This document shows positions 1 through 7,764 of a stretch of DNA of 64,000 nucleotides, piece after piece (the first letter of the stretch is position 1; the number at the start of each line of letters is the position of its first letter). The notes beneath the pieces are model-generated. The model ran no database searches. It saw only the letters and a program-made list of their open reading frames with translations, and had not been told where the DNA came from. The stretch lies in NCBI GenBank assembly GCA_020049775.1, contig JAGVLO010000004.1, positions 124,001 to 188,000 of the forward strand, in the 5' to 3' direction. This DNA comes from Alphaproteobacteria bacterium (lineage in GTDB: Bacteria; Pseudomonadota; Alphaproteobacteria; Rickettsiales; SXRF01). The translations under genes and the position numbers were made by a program.

Positions 1-1
1 A

Positions 2-1381
2 TGCCCGATTTACGCCACGCCCTTTACCACCAGTTTCCTGAAGCATAAAATCTCAGAAATGGGGCCGGGCAAAAAACCCAAGTTGCATGAGTTGCCCACG
101 GGCGGTTCGGTGAAGATCGGGCCGTTTGGCATCGACCTTATCGACCTTACGCATTCCATCCCTGAAATGCAGGCCGTGGCTATTACCACCAGCGCGGGCG
201 TGGTGATGCACACGGGTGACTGGAAGTTTGACGCCAAGCCGCTGATAGGTCCGGTGTCGGATTACGATGGTCTTAAAAAATATGGCAACGGCAACGTGCT
301 GGCCATGGTCTGCGATTCCACCAACGTATTTGTCGAAGGCGAATCCGGATCGGAAGGTGAGGTGCAGATACATCTGAGTAAGGTAATTTCGGAATGCACC
401 CAGCGTGTGGTGGTTACGACCTTTGCGTCTAACCTTGCCCGCGTGGCTACCGTCATCAAGGCTGCGCATGATGCAGGGCGCATGGTTTGCCTTGCCGGAC
501 GATCGCTGCACCGAGTGGTGGCGGCGGCGCGTGAGAGCGGCTATCTTTCTAATGAAGTGGAATTTATTGACGAACGTGACATCATGAACATCCCGCGCCC
601 CGACGCATTGATTTTATGCACGGGTTGCCAAGGTGAGCCACGCGCGGCGCTTACGCGCATGGCCAAGGGTGAACACCCGAATATCAAGCTGACGCCTGGC
701 GATGCGGTGATTTTCTCCTCGCGCAAGATTCCCGGTAATGAAATGAAAATCAACTGGACGCTCAACAAACTGGTGGAGCGCCGCGTGGAAATTATCAGTG
801 AGAAAGAACATTTCATCCATGTGTCCGGCCATCCCGCACGTGATGAACTGAAACGCATGTACGAGCTGGTGCGCCCACGCATTGCCGTACCCACCCATGG
901 TGAGGCCCGCCATTTGCATGAACATGCGAAGCTGGCGCGTTCGCTCGGCGTGAAAGAAACAGTAGAGGCGCATAACGGCGCTATCATCTGGCTGGCGGAA
1001 GGCGAAGCAAGCGTCATAGGCAAGGTGAAGTCAGGTTACATGGCGATAGACGGCCTGTCGCTGATTCCGTCCGACGGCGATATTCTTCGCACCCGCCGCA
1101 AATTGCGCGATGACGGTGCGTTGTTTGTAAGTGTGGTGCTTGATAACAAGGGAGGTTTACAACACCCTGTACAGCTGTCTGCGCCCGGTGTGCTGGACGT
1201 GAAAGAAGATGCCGAACTGATAGAAGAATGTATCGCCGAACTCACGCATTTGCTGGAACATGTAAAGCCGCGTTCGTCAGACGAGCAGATTAAAGAATCA
1301 CTGCGTCTTTGCTTGCGCAAACTGTTCAAGAAAGAACTGGATAAAAAGCCGGTGATTGAAGTGCAGATAGCGCGCGTTTAA
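2..1381 (+). CDS. rnj: Ribonuclease J, C-terminal three quarters (5' end outside window)
   Basis: Metallo-beta-lactamase/beta-CASP ribonuclease that processes and degrades RNA, combining endonuclease and 5'-3' exonuclease activity. The reading frame is open from base 2 (CPIYATPFT...), so the gene enters from the left edge; about 459 residues are visible against roughly 550 in the family, so about 95 N-terminal residues with the first metal-binding HxHxDH motif are missing. Visible family landmarks are VCDSTN, LAGRSLHR, GCQGEP, FSSRKIPGNE, the beta-CASP histidine in HVSGHPARDEL and VPTHGE near the end of the core, followed by the RNase J C-terminal domain. An internal ATG at 59 is not a credible start because homology extends upstream. 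It lies head-to-tail with mce and the proS-lolCD-dnaE run, a familiar alphaproteobacterial order. Confidence 0.93.
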   Translation, partial: CPIYATPFTTSFLKHKISEMGPGKKPKLHELPTGGSVKIGPFGIDLIDLTHSIPEMQAVAITTSAGVVMHTGDWKFDAKPLIGPVSDYDGLKKYGNGNVLAMVCDSTNVFVEGESGSEGEVQIHLSKVISECTQRVVVTTFASNLARVATVIKAAHDAGRMVCLAGRSLHRVVAAARESGYLSNEVEFIDERDIMNIPRPDALILCTGCQGEPRAALTRMAKGEHPNIKLTPGDAVIFSSRKIPGNEMKINWTLNKLVERRVEIISEKEHFIHVSGHPARDELKRMYELVRPRIAVPTHGEARHLHEHAKLARSLGVKETVEAHNGAIIWLAEGEASVIGKVKSGYMAIDGLSLIPSDGDILRTRRKLRDDGALFVSVVLDNKGGLQHPVQLSAPGVLDVKEDAELIEECIAELTHLLEHVKPRSSDEQIKESLRLCLRKLFKKELDKKPVIEVQIARV

Positions 1382-1407
1382 GCGCCAGCACAAACAACAA
1401 TTGATGA

Positions 1408-1866
1408 TTAGTGGATGGAGTTGCTCTGGGTAACGGCGCGGGAGGCTTGTTCCTGCGTGGCTTTATCACGCCACTGCGTAGCCGATTTACCATCAGCAGG
1501 GCCGTCCTGTTCTTTGGCAATTTCTAACCCGCGTGATACGCCCTGCGAGTAAGATACTTTGGCGACATTTGCTATGTCATTGCTGGCTGGCTGCACCGCT
1601 TCGCGGCTAGTGACCACGCCGGTGACTGTACCGGACAATGCGCCGACAGCTGCCATGGTAACGCCAACAACCTCTGCGCCAACCAACGCACCCAGCGCGA
1701 TAACCGGCAAGGCAAGCCCGCCTGTAGCAGCGGCGATTGCAGCACCTGCGACAGCACCCATCAGCGCACCCACTGCACCGCCTGCCAGCGCGCCTTTTAC
1801 GCTTCCGGCAATGCCGCTCATCACTGAGCTGAGGAAGGAGGGTTTTTTAGGTTCGTTGTCCGCCAT
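1408..1866 (-). CDS. Glycine-zipper membrane protein 1 (unknown function)
   Basis: Not recognised as a named family. The 152-residue product has a short charged N-terminus (MADNEPKKPSF), then a long Gly/Ala-rich hydrophobic stretch at about residues 20-90 with GxxxG-type spacing (GSVKGALAGGAVGALMGAV), then a polar tail with DIANVAKVSYSQG and many Gln/Ser residues. This suggests two or three closely packed transmembrane helices with a soluble tail. No signal peptidase site is seen. The segment GSVKG-L-GGAVGALMGA recurs almost exactly in the product of 2652-3650, marking the two as paralogues. It is the last of three minus-strand genes with the same architecture and converges on rnj. Glycine zippers are known to support helix packing, oligomerisation or pores, but no function can be assigned. 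Confidence 0.75.
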   Translation of the reverse strand: MADNEPKKPSFLSSVMSGIAGSVKGALAGGAVGALMGAVAGAAIAAATGGLALPVIALGALVGAEVVGVTMAAVGALSGTVTGVVTSREAVQPASNDIANVAKVSYSQGVSRGLEIAKEQDGPADGKSATQWRDKATQEQASRAVTQSNSIH

Positions 1867-1884
1867 TTTTATTGTCCGCCCATA

Positions 1885-2547
1885 CTATGTATATTGCCGA
1901 GGTTCATTTACCACCTGTTCGCGGCGGTCAGTAACCATTGTGCAGAAAGAATTGCGTCCTTTTGTACAATGCGGCCCAGATTCATGCACTGTATTTTGTT
2001 GGTTATTTTGTGCCACGTTTTGCCCTTGGGCCTGTTGCGGTGCAACGCCAGCCATTTCACGGTTCTGCTGGTATTGCCTGCCCAGTTCGCGGGCGGTCTC
2101 CAAGTCAAGGTTTGCCGGTTGCCGGTTACATTCCATAACACCACCGGCGATGCCACCGACGGCCATGGCGAGCAAGCCGCCGCCGCTGAACAAGAATGAC
2201 AGGGCCTGACCGATGCCTATGACAATGCCTTCGCCTACCGTTGCGGTACCGATTGTTGCGCCCATGGCTCCTACAACTGGTAATGCACCGGCAGATGCTG
2301 CGACAGCAGCCGCAACTGCAAATACGGCAACGGCGCCAATCGCAACGGCAAGCATGCCTTTGCCAAATCCTGTGCTAAAAAAACTGAGGCTGCGGTCGCG
2401 TATGGTGCGCCCAACATAACCAACGGCCTGGTCATATTTTGCCTGCACATAATGCCCCGGGCCAACATCCTCGGGTGCAACTGGGCGGTTACCACTGTAA
2501 TCAAATTTCACGTCAGCTATGCTTTCCTCATGCGCTATCGCATGCAA
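1885..2547 (-). CDS. Glycine-zipper membrane protein 2 (unknown function)
   Basis: Unrecognised 220-residue protein. An N-terminal soluble part (about 1-60, with a GPGHYVQAKYDQAVGYVG segment) precedes a Gly/Ala-rich hydrophobic block at about residues 62-140 containing several GxxxG/AxxxA steps, interpretable as three or four membrane spans. A Gln/Asn-rich region (about 160-190) and a C-terminal Cys-containing segment (GPHC...NSFC) follow. The start is uncertain: this start is a TTG with no clear Shine-Dalgarno sequence, and a GTG at 2511 is the alternative. It lies 18 bp upstream of the 1408-1866 gene and so is probably cotranscribed with it. Overall design, position and cysteine motif tie it to its two neighbours, although sequence similarity is weaker than between the outer two. 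Confidence 0.65.
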   Translation of the reverse strand: MHAIAHEESIADVKFDYSGNRPVAPEDVGPGHYVQAKYDQAVGYVGRTIRDRSLSFFSTGFGKGMLAVAIGAVAVFAVAAAVAASAGALPVVGAMGATIGTATVGEGIVIGIGQALSFLFSGGGLLAMAVGGIAGGVMECNRQPANLDLETARELGRQYQQNREMAGVAPQQAQGQNVAQNNQQNTVHESGPHCTKGRNSFCTMVTDRREQVVNEPRQYT

Positions 2548-2633
2548 AACACGGTTTACATTAGTTTATACTCTACCAGATGTCCGGTCGATGTATTGTT
2601 AATGTTTGATTACATTGAAAAATGTACCAAAAA

Positions 2634-2646
2634 AGGGCATTTCCCT
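2634..2646 (-). terminator. Weak possible terminator after glycine-zipper gene 3
   Basis: Read on the minus strand just downstream of the 2652-3650 stop codon, AGGG and CCCT can pair around a 5-base loop and are followed by six T. A four-base-pair stem is short, so this may be only an attenuator or chance. Confidence 0.25.
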
Positions 2647-2651
2647 AGGGG

Positions 2652-3650
2652 TTAGTTGGGAATAGACTTGGTATGATCCATGCTGAGCAGGGCTTGCTTG
2701 GCAGAGGCCACTACCTTGTCGCGGTGATAGGTCTCCGAAGGGGGATACTGGGTCTGCCCTTCGTACATTACCGTAGTTACCGGACCTTCTTTAATATTTT
2801 CAGCATGTTCTGGCCCAAAGCTTACTTTTGGCGTGGCGGCGGGCTGCTGTATCACATCCGGCTTTTTGCTTTTGCTGACTATGCCACGGAACCATAAATC
2901 AGTGTTATCAAAGACATGGCGGAAAAGGTCGCGGTTGATGCCAAAGCTGGCTCCAAACAGGCCCATAGTAAGCATGGACGCTGACAGAACACCGGTGGTC
3001 GAGAGCGCGCCAGCTTCGGCAGCAACGCCAAGGCCAACCAGTGCGTGTGCGGCAAGCCCGCCTGTAGCAAGCAATGCGCCTGCGGCCAAGCCGACGGCAA
3101 GGCCAATCAGCGCCACCTTCCAGAATATAATCTGCGGTCTGGCACCTGGCAGGCAATGCTCATCGCAATGCGTGGTTTTATAATCCAGTTCGCCTTCTGC
3201 TTTCTTTTCGTCTTTCTTTTCATCTTCTGCGGGGGCTTCCTCACCATTAATGGAGGCTTGCAGTTTGTCGATTTTCTTTTCCAGATTTTCCAGTTTTTTA
3301 TTCTGGCGCTGTTCGGCTACTTCCAGCCCTGCGGCAACACCGCCGGCAACGCGCCCGACATCGGCAAATTCATGTGCGCCATAAAGCATACCAGCTGCGG
3401 CGAACCCGCTTACCGTCATGGCCAATGCGCCCGCTGTCAGTAATGCGCCACCGAAGAAGGGAATGGCAATCGCAGCGGCAATACCAATGGCCGCGCCCAT
3501 AAGCGCGCCGATTACAGCTCCGCCCAGCTTGCCTTTTACGCTGCCTTTATAGGATTCCCACCACGACTCGTGGTAATACGGACCCTCGTCGGTCTCCGGA
3601 TGACCTTTGCGCTGAGCTTCTTGAATTTCAATATCTTCTTTACTGTCCAT
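2652..3650 (-). CDS. Glycine-zipper membrane protein 3 (unknown function)
   Basis: Largest of the trio at 332 residues. Architecture: acidic N-terminus (1-30); first Gly/Ala hydrophobic hairpin (about 35-95) carrying the GSVKGKLGGAVIGALMGA signature shared with the 1408-1866 product; a charged, probably coiled-coil linker (about 108-155: QRQNKKLENLEKKIDKLQ, then Glu/Lys repeats); a Cys motif (HCDEHC); a second hydrophobic glycine-rich block (about 180-240); and a soluble C-terminus. The two hydrophobic blocks with a charged linker suggest two membrane modules whose intervening and end segments lie on the same face. No enzyme motif is visible. Upstream lies a 144-bp divergent intergenic region shared with mce. 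Function unknown; the gene could be lineage-specific. Confidence 0.75.
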   Translation of the reverse strand: MDSKEDIEIQEAQRKGHPETDEGPYYHESWWESYKGSVKGKLGGAVIGALMGAAIGIAAAIAIPFFGGALLTAGALAMTVSGFAAAGMLYGAHEFADVGRVAGGVAAGLEVAEQRQNKKLENLEKKIDKLQASINGEEAPAEDEKKDEKKAEGELDYKTTHCDEHCLPGARPQIIFWKVALIGLAVGLAAGALLATGGLAAHALVGLGVAAEAGALSTTGVLSASMLTMGLFGASFGINRDLFRHVFDNTDLWFRGIVSKSKKPDVIQQPAATPKVSFGPEHAENIKEGPVTTVMYEGQTQYPPSETYHRDKVVASAKQALLSMDHTKSIPN

Positions 3651-3794
3651 ACCGGCTTTTTTGCTGTGCTGATGCTAGAAACAATACCCTAATCTGATAC
3701 TACTGTATTTTAAGTCTAGAAAAAGTGAAGCTTTTGTGACAGATTGCCTCTTGTAGGCCAATCTTTAACTTATAAAACAAAAGGATATAAAAAC

Positions 3795-4199
3795 ATGATC
3801 GGACGCCTCAACCATGTGGCTATTGCTGTGCCGGATTTAGCGGCCGCCACCCGTATGTACCGCGATGTGCTAGGCGCGAAGGTGTCAGAGCCGCTGCCAG
3901 TGCCTGAACACGGGGTTACGGTGGTGTTTGTCAACCTGCCCAATACCAAGGTGGAACTGCTGCACCCGCTGGGTGAGAAGTCGCCGATTGCCGGTTTTCT
4001 TGAAAAGAACACTTCCGGCGGCATTCACCATGTGTGCTACGAGGTGGACGATATACTGGCTGCGCGTGACAAGCTGGTGAAAGAAGGCGCGCGCGTGCTG
4101 GGCGACGGCCAGCCGAAAATCGGCGCGCACGGCAAGCCGGTGCTTTTCCTGCATCCCAAGGATTTCTGCGGCACTCTGGTGGAAATCGAACAGGTATAA
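3795..4199 (+). CDS. mce: Methylmalonyl-CoA epimerase
   Basis: Interconverts (2R)- and (2S)-methylmalonyl-CoA, linking propionyl-CoA catabolism to succinyl-CoA. The 134-residue product is a vicinal-oxygen-chelate fold protein with the family opening LNHVAIAVPDL (metal-ligand His), a central GIHHVCYEVDDI (second ligand region) and the C-terminal FLHPKDFCGTLVEIEQ carrying the Glu ligand. The start is set at the ATG at 3795: homology begins there and AAGGAT lies about nine bases upstream; the 17-residue extension back to 3744 has no family match. It lies 1 bp before the DUF1467 gene, as in many alphaproteobacteria. Confidence 0.93.
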   Translation: MIGRLNHVAIAVPDLAAATRMYRDVLGAKVSEPLPVPEHGVTVVFVNLPNTKVELLHPLGEKSPIAGFLEKNTSGGIHHVCYEVDDILAARDKLVKEGARVLGDGQPKIGAHGKPVLFLHPKDFCGTLVEIEQV

Positions 4200-4200
4200 T

Positions 4201-4437
4201 ATGAGCATTACTCTGGGTGTTTTCACATTCCTGAATGCATGGTGGATATGCCTGTTTATGGCGCTGCCATTTGGCCGTGAGGACGGCACGAAGGAAAGCA
4301 TAGCCTATAACGCTGCTCCGGCGCGGTTTAACTGGAAAAAAAGCTTCATCATCGCCGCTGTGATGGCTGCGGTTTTTACGGCTCTTCTGGCCATAGCCAT
4401 TGAGTCGGAGCTGGTGCCGCTGCGTGATATGCTGTAA
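4201..4437 (+). CDS. DUF1467 family small inner-membrane protein
   Basis: A 78-residue protein with two predicted membrane helices (about 3-23 and 47-67) separated by a polar loop containing the family hallmark LPFG and a downstream Asn-Ala-Ala-Pro segment. DUF1467 proteins are conserved in alphaproteobacteria and often sit between mce and proS, exactly as here; their role is not known. The start follows the mce stop by one base, implying translational coupling. Confidence 0.85.
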   Translation: MSITLGVFTFLNAWWICLFMALPFGREDGTKESIAYNAAPARFNWKKSFIIAAVMAAVFTALLAIAIESELVPLRDML

Positions 4438-4513
4438 CGGTTGACCTCTGCGCCGTACATAGTAGTAATAATCCTCTACCATTTTATTCCACTTTATTCA
4501 TTGCGAGTACCCC

Positions 4514-5803
4514 ATGCGCCTGAGTCAATTTTTCCTGCCGTTGCTGAAAGAAAATCCTTCCGAGGCGCAGATTGTTTCGCACCGCTTGATGCTGCGCGCC
4601 GGCATGATAAAGCAGCAGGCGGCGGGCATCTATAGCTGGCTGCCGCTGGGTCTTCGCGCGCTGGACAATGTCGAACGCATTGTGGCCGAAGAGCTGGACG
4701 AGGCGGGTTGCGTGCGTGTGCTTATGCCCACACTCCAGCCCACTGAACTGTGGAAGGAATCCGGACGCTACGATGCGCTGGGCAAGGAAATGCTGCGCTT
4801 CAAGGACCGAGCCGAGCGCGAGCTGCTCTACAGTCCCACCAACGAGGAAATGATTATCGATATTTTCCGCTCTTACGTGAAAAGTTACAAGTCGCTGCCG
4901 CTGAACCTGTACCAGATTAACTGGAAATTCCGTGACGAAGTCCGCCCGCGTTTCGGCGTGATGCGCGGCCGCGAATTCCTGATGAAGGACGGCTATTCCT
5001 TCCATGTCGATTTGGATGACGCCAAGCGCGAATATTTCAAAATGTACGACGTGTACCACAAAATCTTCAACCGCCTTGGCCTTACCTCCATCGCGGTGAG
5101 TGCCGATTCCGGCGCCATTGGCGGCTCGCTGTCGCACGAGTTTCAGGTGCTGGCGGAAACGGGCGAAAGCCAGATTTATTATGACCCGCGCTTCGACGAT
5201 GTGCGTTCAGGCAAGAAAAAAGCCAGCGGCGAGGAAATGCGTTCATGGTATGCCGCCGCCGACGAACTGCATGTGACCGATAAATGCCCCGTGCCAAAAG
5301 ACCAGCTGCGCGAGGCACGCGGTATCGAGGTCGGCCATATATTCCTGCTTGGCCGCAAATATACCGACGCCATGAATATTGACGTCACCGGCCCTGCCGG
5401 TGCGCTTGTGCGCGTGGAAATGGCGACATTCGGCATCGGCGTGTCGCGCTTAGTGGGTGCGATTATCGAAGCCAGCCACGACGACAATGGCATCATCTGG
5501 CCGGACGCGGTAGCGCCGTTTAAGGTAGGCCTCATCAACCTGCGCGTCGGCGACCGCAAGTGCGACGACGCCTGCACCCTGATATACGACACGCTTTGCG
5601 CCAAGCAAGTGGACACGCTCTATGACGATACCGACGAACGCCCGGGCGGTAAATTCGCCTCGATGGATCTAATCGGCGCGCCATGGCAGATTACCGTTGG
5701 CCCGAAGGGTGTTGAAAGAGACGTGGTGGAAATGAAACACCGCAAGACAGGCGAAAAACAGGAGCTTTCGGTCGAAAGCGCACTGGCAAAAATTTTAGGC
5801 TAG
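4514..5803 (+). CDS. proS: Prolyl-tRNA synthetase, short (editing-domain-less) form
   Basis: Charges tRNA-Pro. The product is 429 residues, matching the short alphaproteobacterial class that lacks the internal INS (YbaK-like) editing domain; motif 2 (VRPRFGVMRGREFLMKDGYSF region) is followed within about 110 residues by the catalytic motif 3 (FGIGVSRLVGAIIE) with no 180-residue insertion between. Class II motif 1 lies in the SWLPLGLRALDNVE region, and an anticodon-binding domain occupies about 335-429. Known biology: cells with this form usually rely on a free-standing YbaK/ProX enzyme to clear Ala-tRNA-Pro; none is seen in this window. It is followed 13 bp later by lolC. Confidence 0.97.
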   Translation: MRLSQFFLPLLKENPSEAQIVSHRLMLRAGMIKQQAAGIYSWLPLGLRALDNVERIVAEELDEAGCVRVLMPTLQPTELWKESGRYDALGKEMLRFKDRAERELLYSPTNEEMIIDIFRSYVKSYKSLPLNLYQINWKFRDEVRPRFGVMRGREFLMKDGYSFHVDLDDAKREYFKMYDVYHKIFNRLGLTSIAVSADSGAIGGSLSHEFQVLAETGESQIYYDPRFDDVRSGKKKASGEEMRSWYAAADELHVTDKCPVPKDQLREARGIEVGHIFLLGRKYTDAMNIDVTGPAGALVRVEMATFGIGVSRLVGAIIEASHDDNGIIWPDAVAPFKVGLINLRVGDRKCDDACTLIYDTLCAKQVDTLYDDTDERPGGKFASMDLIGAPWQITVGPKGVERDVVEMKHRKTGEKQELSVESALAKILG

Positions 5804-5816
5804 GGATAAGGGCAGC

Positions 5817-7073
5817 ATGCTCAATGCCTTTGAACGAATGGTGGCCCTACGTTACCTGCGCGCGCGGCGCGAGGAAGGCTTCATTTCGGTCATCGCGCTG
5901 TTTTCGCTGGTGGGCATTGCACTGGGCGTAGCCACGCTGATTGTGGTGCTGGCGGTGATGAACGGCGTGCGCGGCGAGCTGATAAAAAGCATCATCGGGC
6001 TGGAGGGCCATGTCAGCGTCTATGCCGACAGCAACGGCATCGATAACTATAACGACCTAAGCCGCATGCTGCAGGGCGTGGAAGGCGTTAAATACGCGAC
6101 GCCCAAGGTCGAAGGCCAGATTATGGCCAGCTACAAGGGCCGTGCCATGGGCGCTATGGTGTCCGGCTACCGCTTCGAGGATTTAAAGAAAAAAGAACTG
6201 CTGATGAACAAAATCACGCAGGGCGACATGGCGGAATTCGAAAACGGTCAGGGCGTGGTCATCGGCAGCCGCATGGCCGAGAAAATGGGCGTCAGTGTCG
6301 GCGACGAGCTGCTGCTGATTTCACCCGAGGGTCGCGCAACGATTGCGGGCCTTGTGCCACGTGTGAAGGCGTACAAGGTGGTGGCGCTGTTTTCGATTGG
6401 CATGTTTGCCTATGATAACGGGCTGGTGCTGTTGCCGTTTCAAGAAGCGCAGGTTTATTTTAAGTTGCAGGACGAGGGCAGGGACGCCGCCAGCCTGATT
6501 GAAGTCATCGCCGACGACCCCGACAAGGTGCAGGCGCTGGTTGGCAAAATCGCGGAAACGGTTGGCAGGCACTACCGCATTTATGATTGGAAGTCGTCCA
6601 ACAACCATATCTTTCAGGCCGTCATCGTGCAGCGCAACGTCATGTTCCTGATACTCACGCTGATTATCCTTGTGGCGTCGTTTAACATCATCTCCAGCCT
6701 GATTATGCTGGTGCGCGAGAAGGGGCGCGACGTCGCCATACTGCGCACCATGGGCGCAAGCCGCGCCTCGATACTGCGTATTTTCTTTGCCTGCGGATCG
6801 TGTGTGGGCGTGGCGGGTACTTTGTTTGGTGTGGTGTTTGGCCTGCTGATTGCGTTTAATACCGAAAACATCCAGCTCTGGCTGGAGGGCATGATGGGAC
6901 ACAAGCTCTTTACTGACGAACTGTATTTCCTCTCCAGCCTGCCGTCGAAAGTGGATTTCGGCGAAGTGCTGACGGTGATTGTCATGGCGTTGGGGTTATC
7001 GTTCCTTGCTACCATTTATCCGGCGCGGCGTGCAGCCTCGCTTGATCCGGCGGAGGCGCTGCGCTATGAGTGA
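5817..7073 (+). CDS. lolC: Lipoprotein-releasing ABC transporter permease (LolC/LolE family)
   Basis: Inner-membrane subunit that extracts outer-membrane lipoproteins and hands them to LolA. The 418-residue protein has the usual four-helix layout: one span near the N-terminus (about 22-50, with [18 protein letters not shown]), a large periplasmic domain (about 50-265), then three spans with the FtsX-type signature [17 protein letters not shown] at about 300-316 and the terminal [18 protein letters not shown]. Only one permease gene is present, so it probably homodimerises in place of a LolC-LolE pair. Its stop codon overlaps the lolD start by 8 bp. Confidence 0.95.
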   Translation: MLNAFERMVALRYLRARREEGFISVIALFSLVGIALGVATLIVVLAVMNGVRGELIKSIIGLEGHVSVYADSNGIDNYNDLSRMLQGVEGVKYATPKVEGQIMASYKGRAMGAMVSGYRFEDLKKKELLMNKITQGDMAEFENGQGVVIGSRMAEKMGVSVGDELLLISPEGRATIAGLVPRVKAYKVVALFSIGMFAYDNGLVLLPFQEAQVYFKLQDEGRDAASLIEVIADDPDKVQALVGKIAETVGRHYRIYDWKSSNNHIFQAVIVQRNVMFLILTLIILVASFNIISSLIMLVREKGRDVAILRTMGASRASILRIFFACGSCVGVAGTLFGVVFGLLIAFNTENIQLWLEGMMGHKLFTDELYFLSSLPSKVDFGEVLTVIVMALGLSFLATIYPARRAASLDPAEALRYE

Positions 7074-7740
7074 AGCAGCACTGGTACTTGAGCAGGTAAC
7101 GCGCATTTATGAGCAGGGCGAACGCAGACTCACTGTGTTGCATAACTTCGATCTCGATATCCGCAAGGGTGAAGTGGTGGCGCTCGTTGGCCCTAGCGGT
7201 TCTGGCAAAACGACATTGCTTCAGGTGGCGGGCTTACTCGATACGCCGGATTCCGGCGAGGTGCGCATCGCAAGCCGCATCATGAGCAGCGCGTCCGACA
7301 TTGAGCGCACGCTTGCGCGCCGCAGACATATCGGTTTTGTGTACCAGTTCCACCATTTGCTGCCGGAATTTTCGGCACTGGAAAATGTCATGTTGCCGCA
7401 GATGATTGCGGGTGTGGATACGGCAGCGGCAAAGAAAAAGGCGCACGGCCTGCTGGCCGAGCTTGGGCTTACCGACCGCGAGTCGCACCGTCCGGCCAAG
7501 CTTTCCGGAGGCGAGCAGCAACGCGTGGCGATTGCGCGCGCGCTGGCCAACGACCCGCAGCTTTTGCTTGCGGATGAGCCGACAGGCAACCTCGACCCGC
7601 TTACCGCCGAACTGGTGTTCGGTATGCTGATGCGAATGGTGCGGGAAAAACAAGTGGCTATGCTGGTCGCCACACATAACCTTGAACTTGCGAAACGGAT
7701 GGATAGAATCGTATCGCTTGGTTCTAAAATGGAAGCATAA
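7066..7740 (+). CDS. lolD: Lipoprotein-releasing system ATP-binding protein LolD
   Basis: ATPase partner of the upstream permease. The 224-residue ABC protein shows Walker A (GPSGSGKTT), Q-loop ([10 protein letters not shown]), signature ([15 protein letters not shown]), Walker B ([12 protein letters not shown]) and H-loop (ATHN). The ATG at 7066 is chosen because homology starts at [11 protein letters not shown]; a longer frame back to 6979 lies entirely inside lolC. The eight-base overlap with lolC indicates translational coupling. Confidence 0.97.
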   Translation: MSEAALVLEQVTRIYEQGERRLTVLHNFDLDIRKGEVVALVGPSGSGKTTLLQVAGLLDTPDSGEVRIASRIMSSASDIERTLARRRHIGFVYQFHHLLPEFSALENVMLPQMIAGVDTAAAKKKAHGLLAELGLTDRESHRPAKLSGGEQQRVAIARALANDPQLLLADEPTGNLDPLTAELVFGMLMRMVREKQVAMLVATHNLELAKRMDRIVSLGSKMEA

Positions 7741-7764
7741 CCTGACGCGCAGCGCACAGGTAAA

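Noticed and set aside
1559..2209. Plus-strand Ala/Pro/Thr-rich open frame in the glycine-zipper cluster
   Set aside because: It is the antisense of glycine/alanine codons, crosses two minus-strand genes and lacks start signals.
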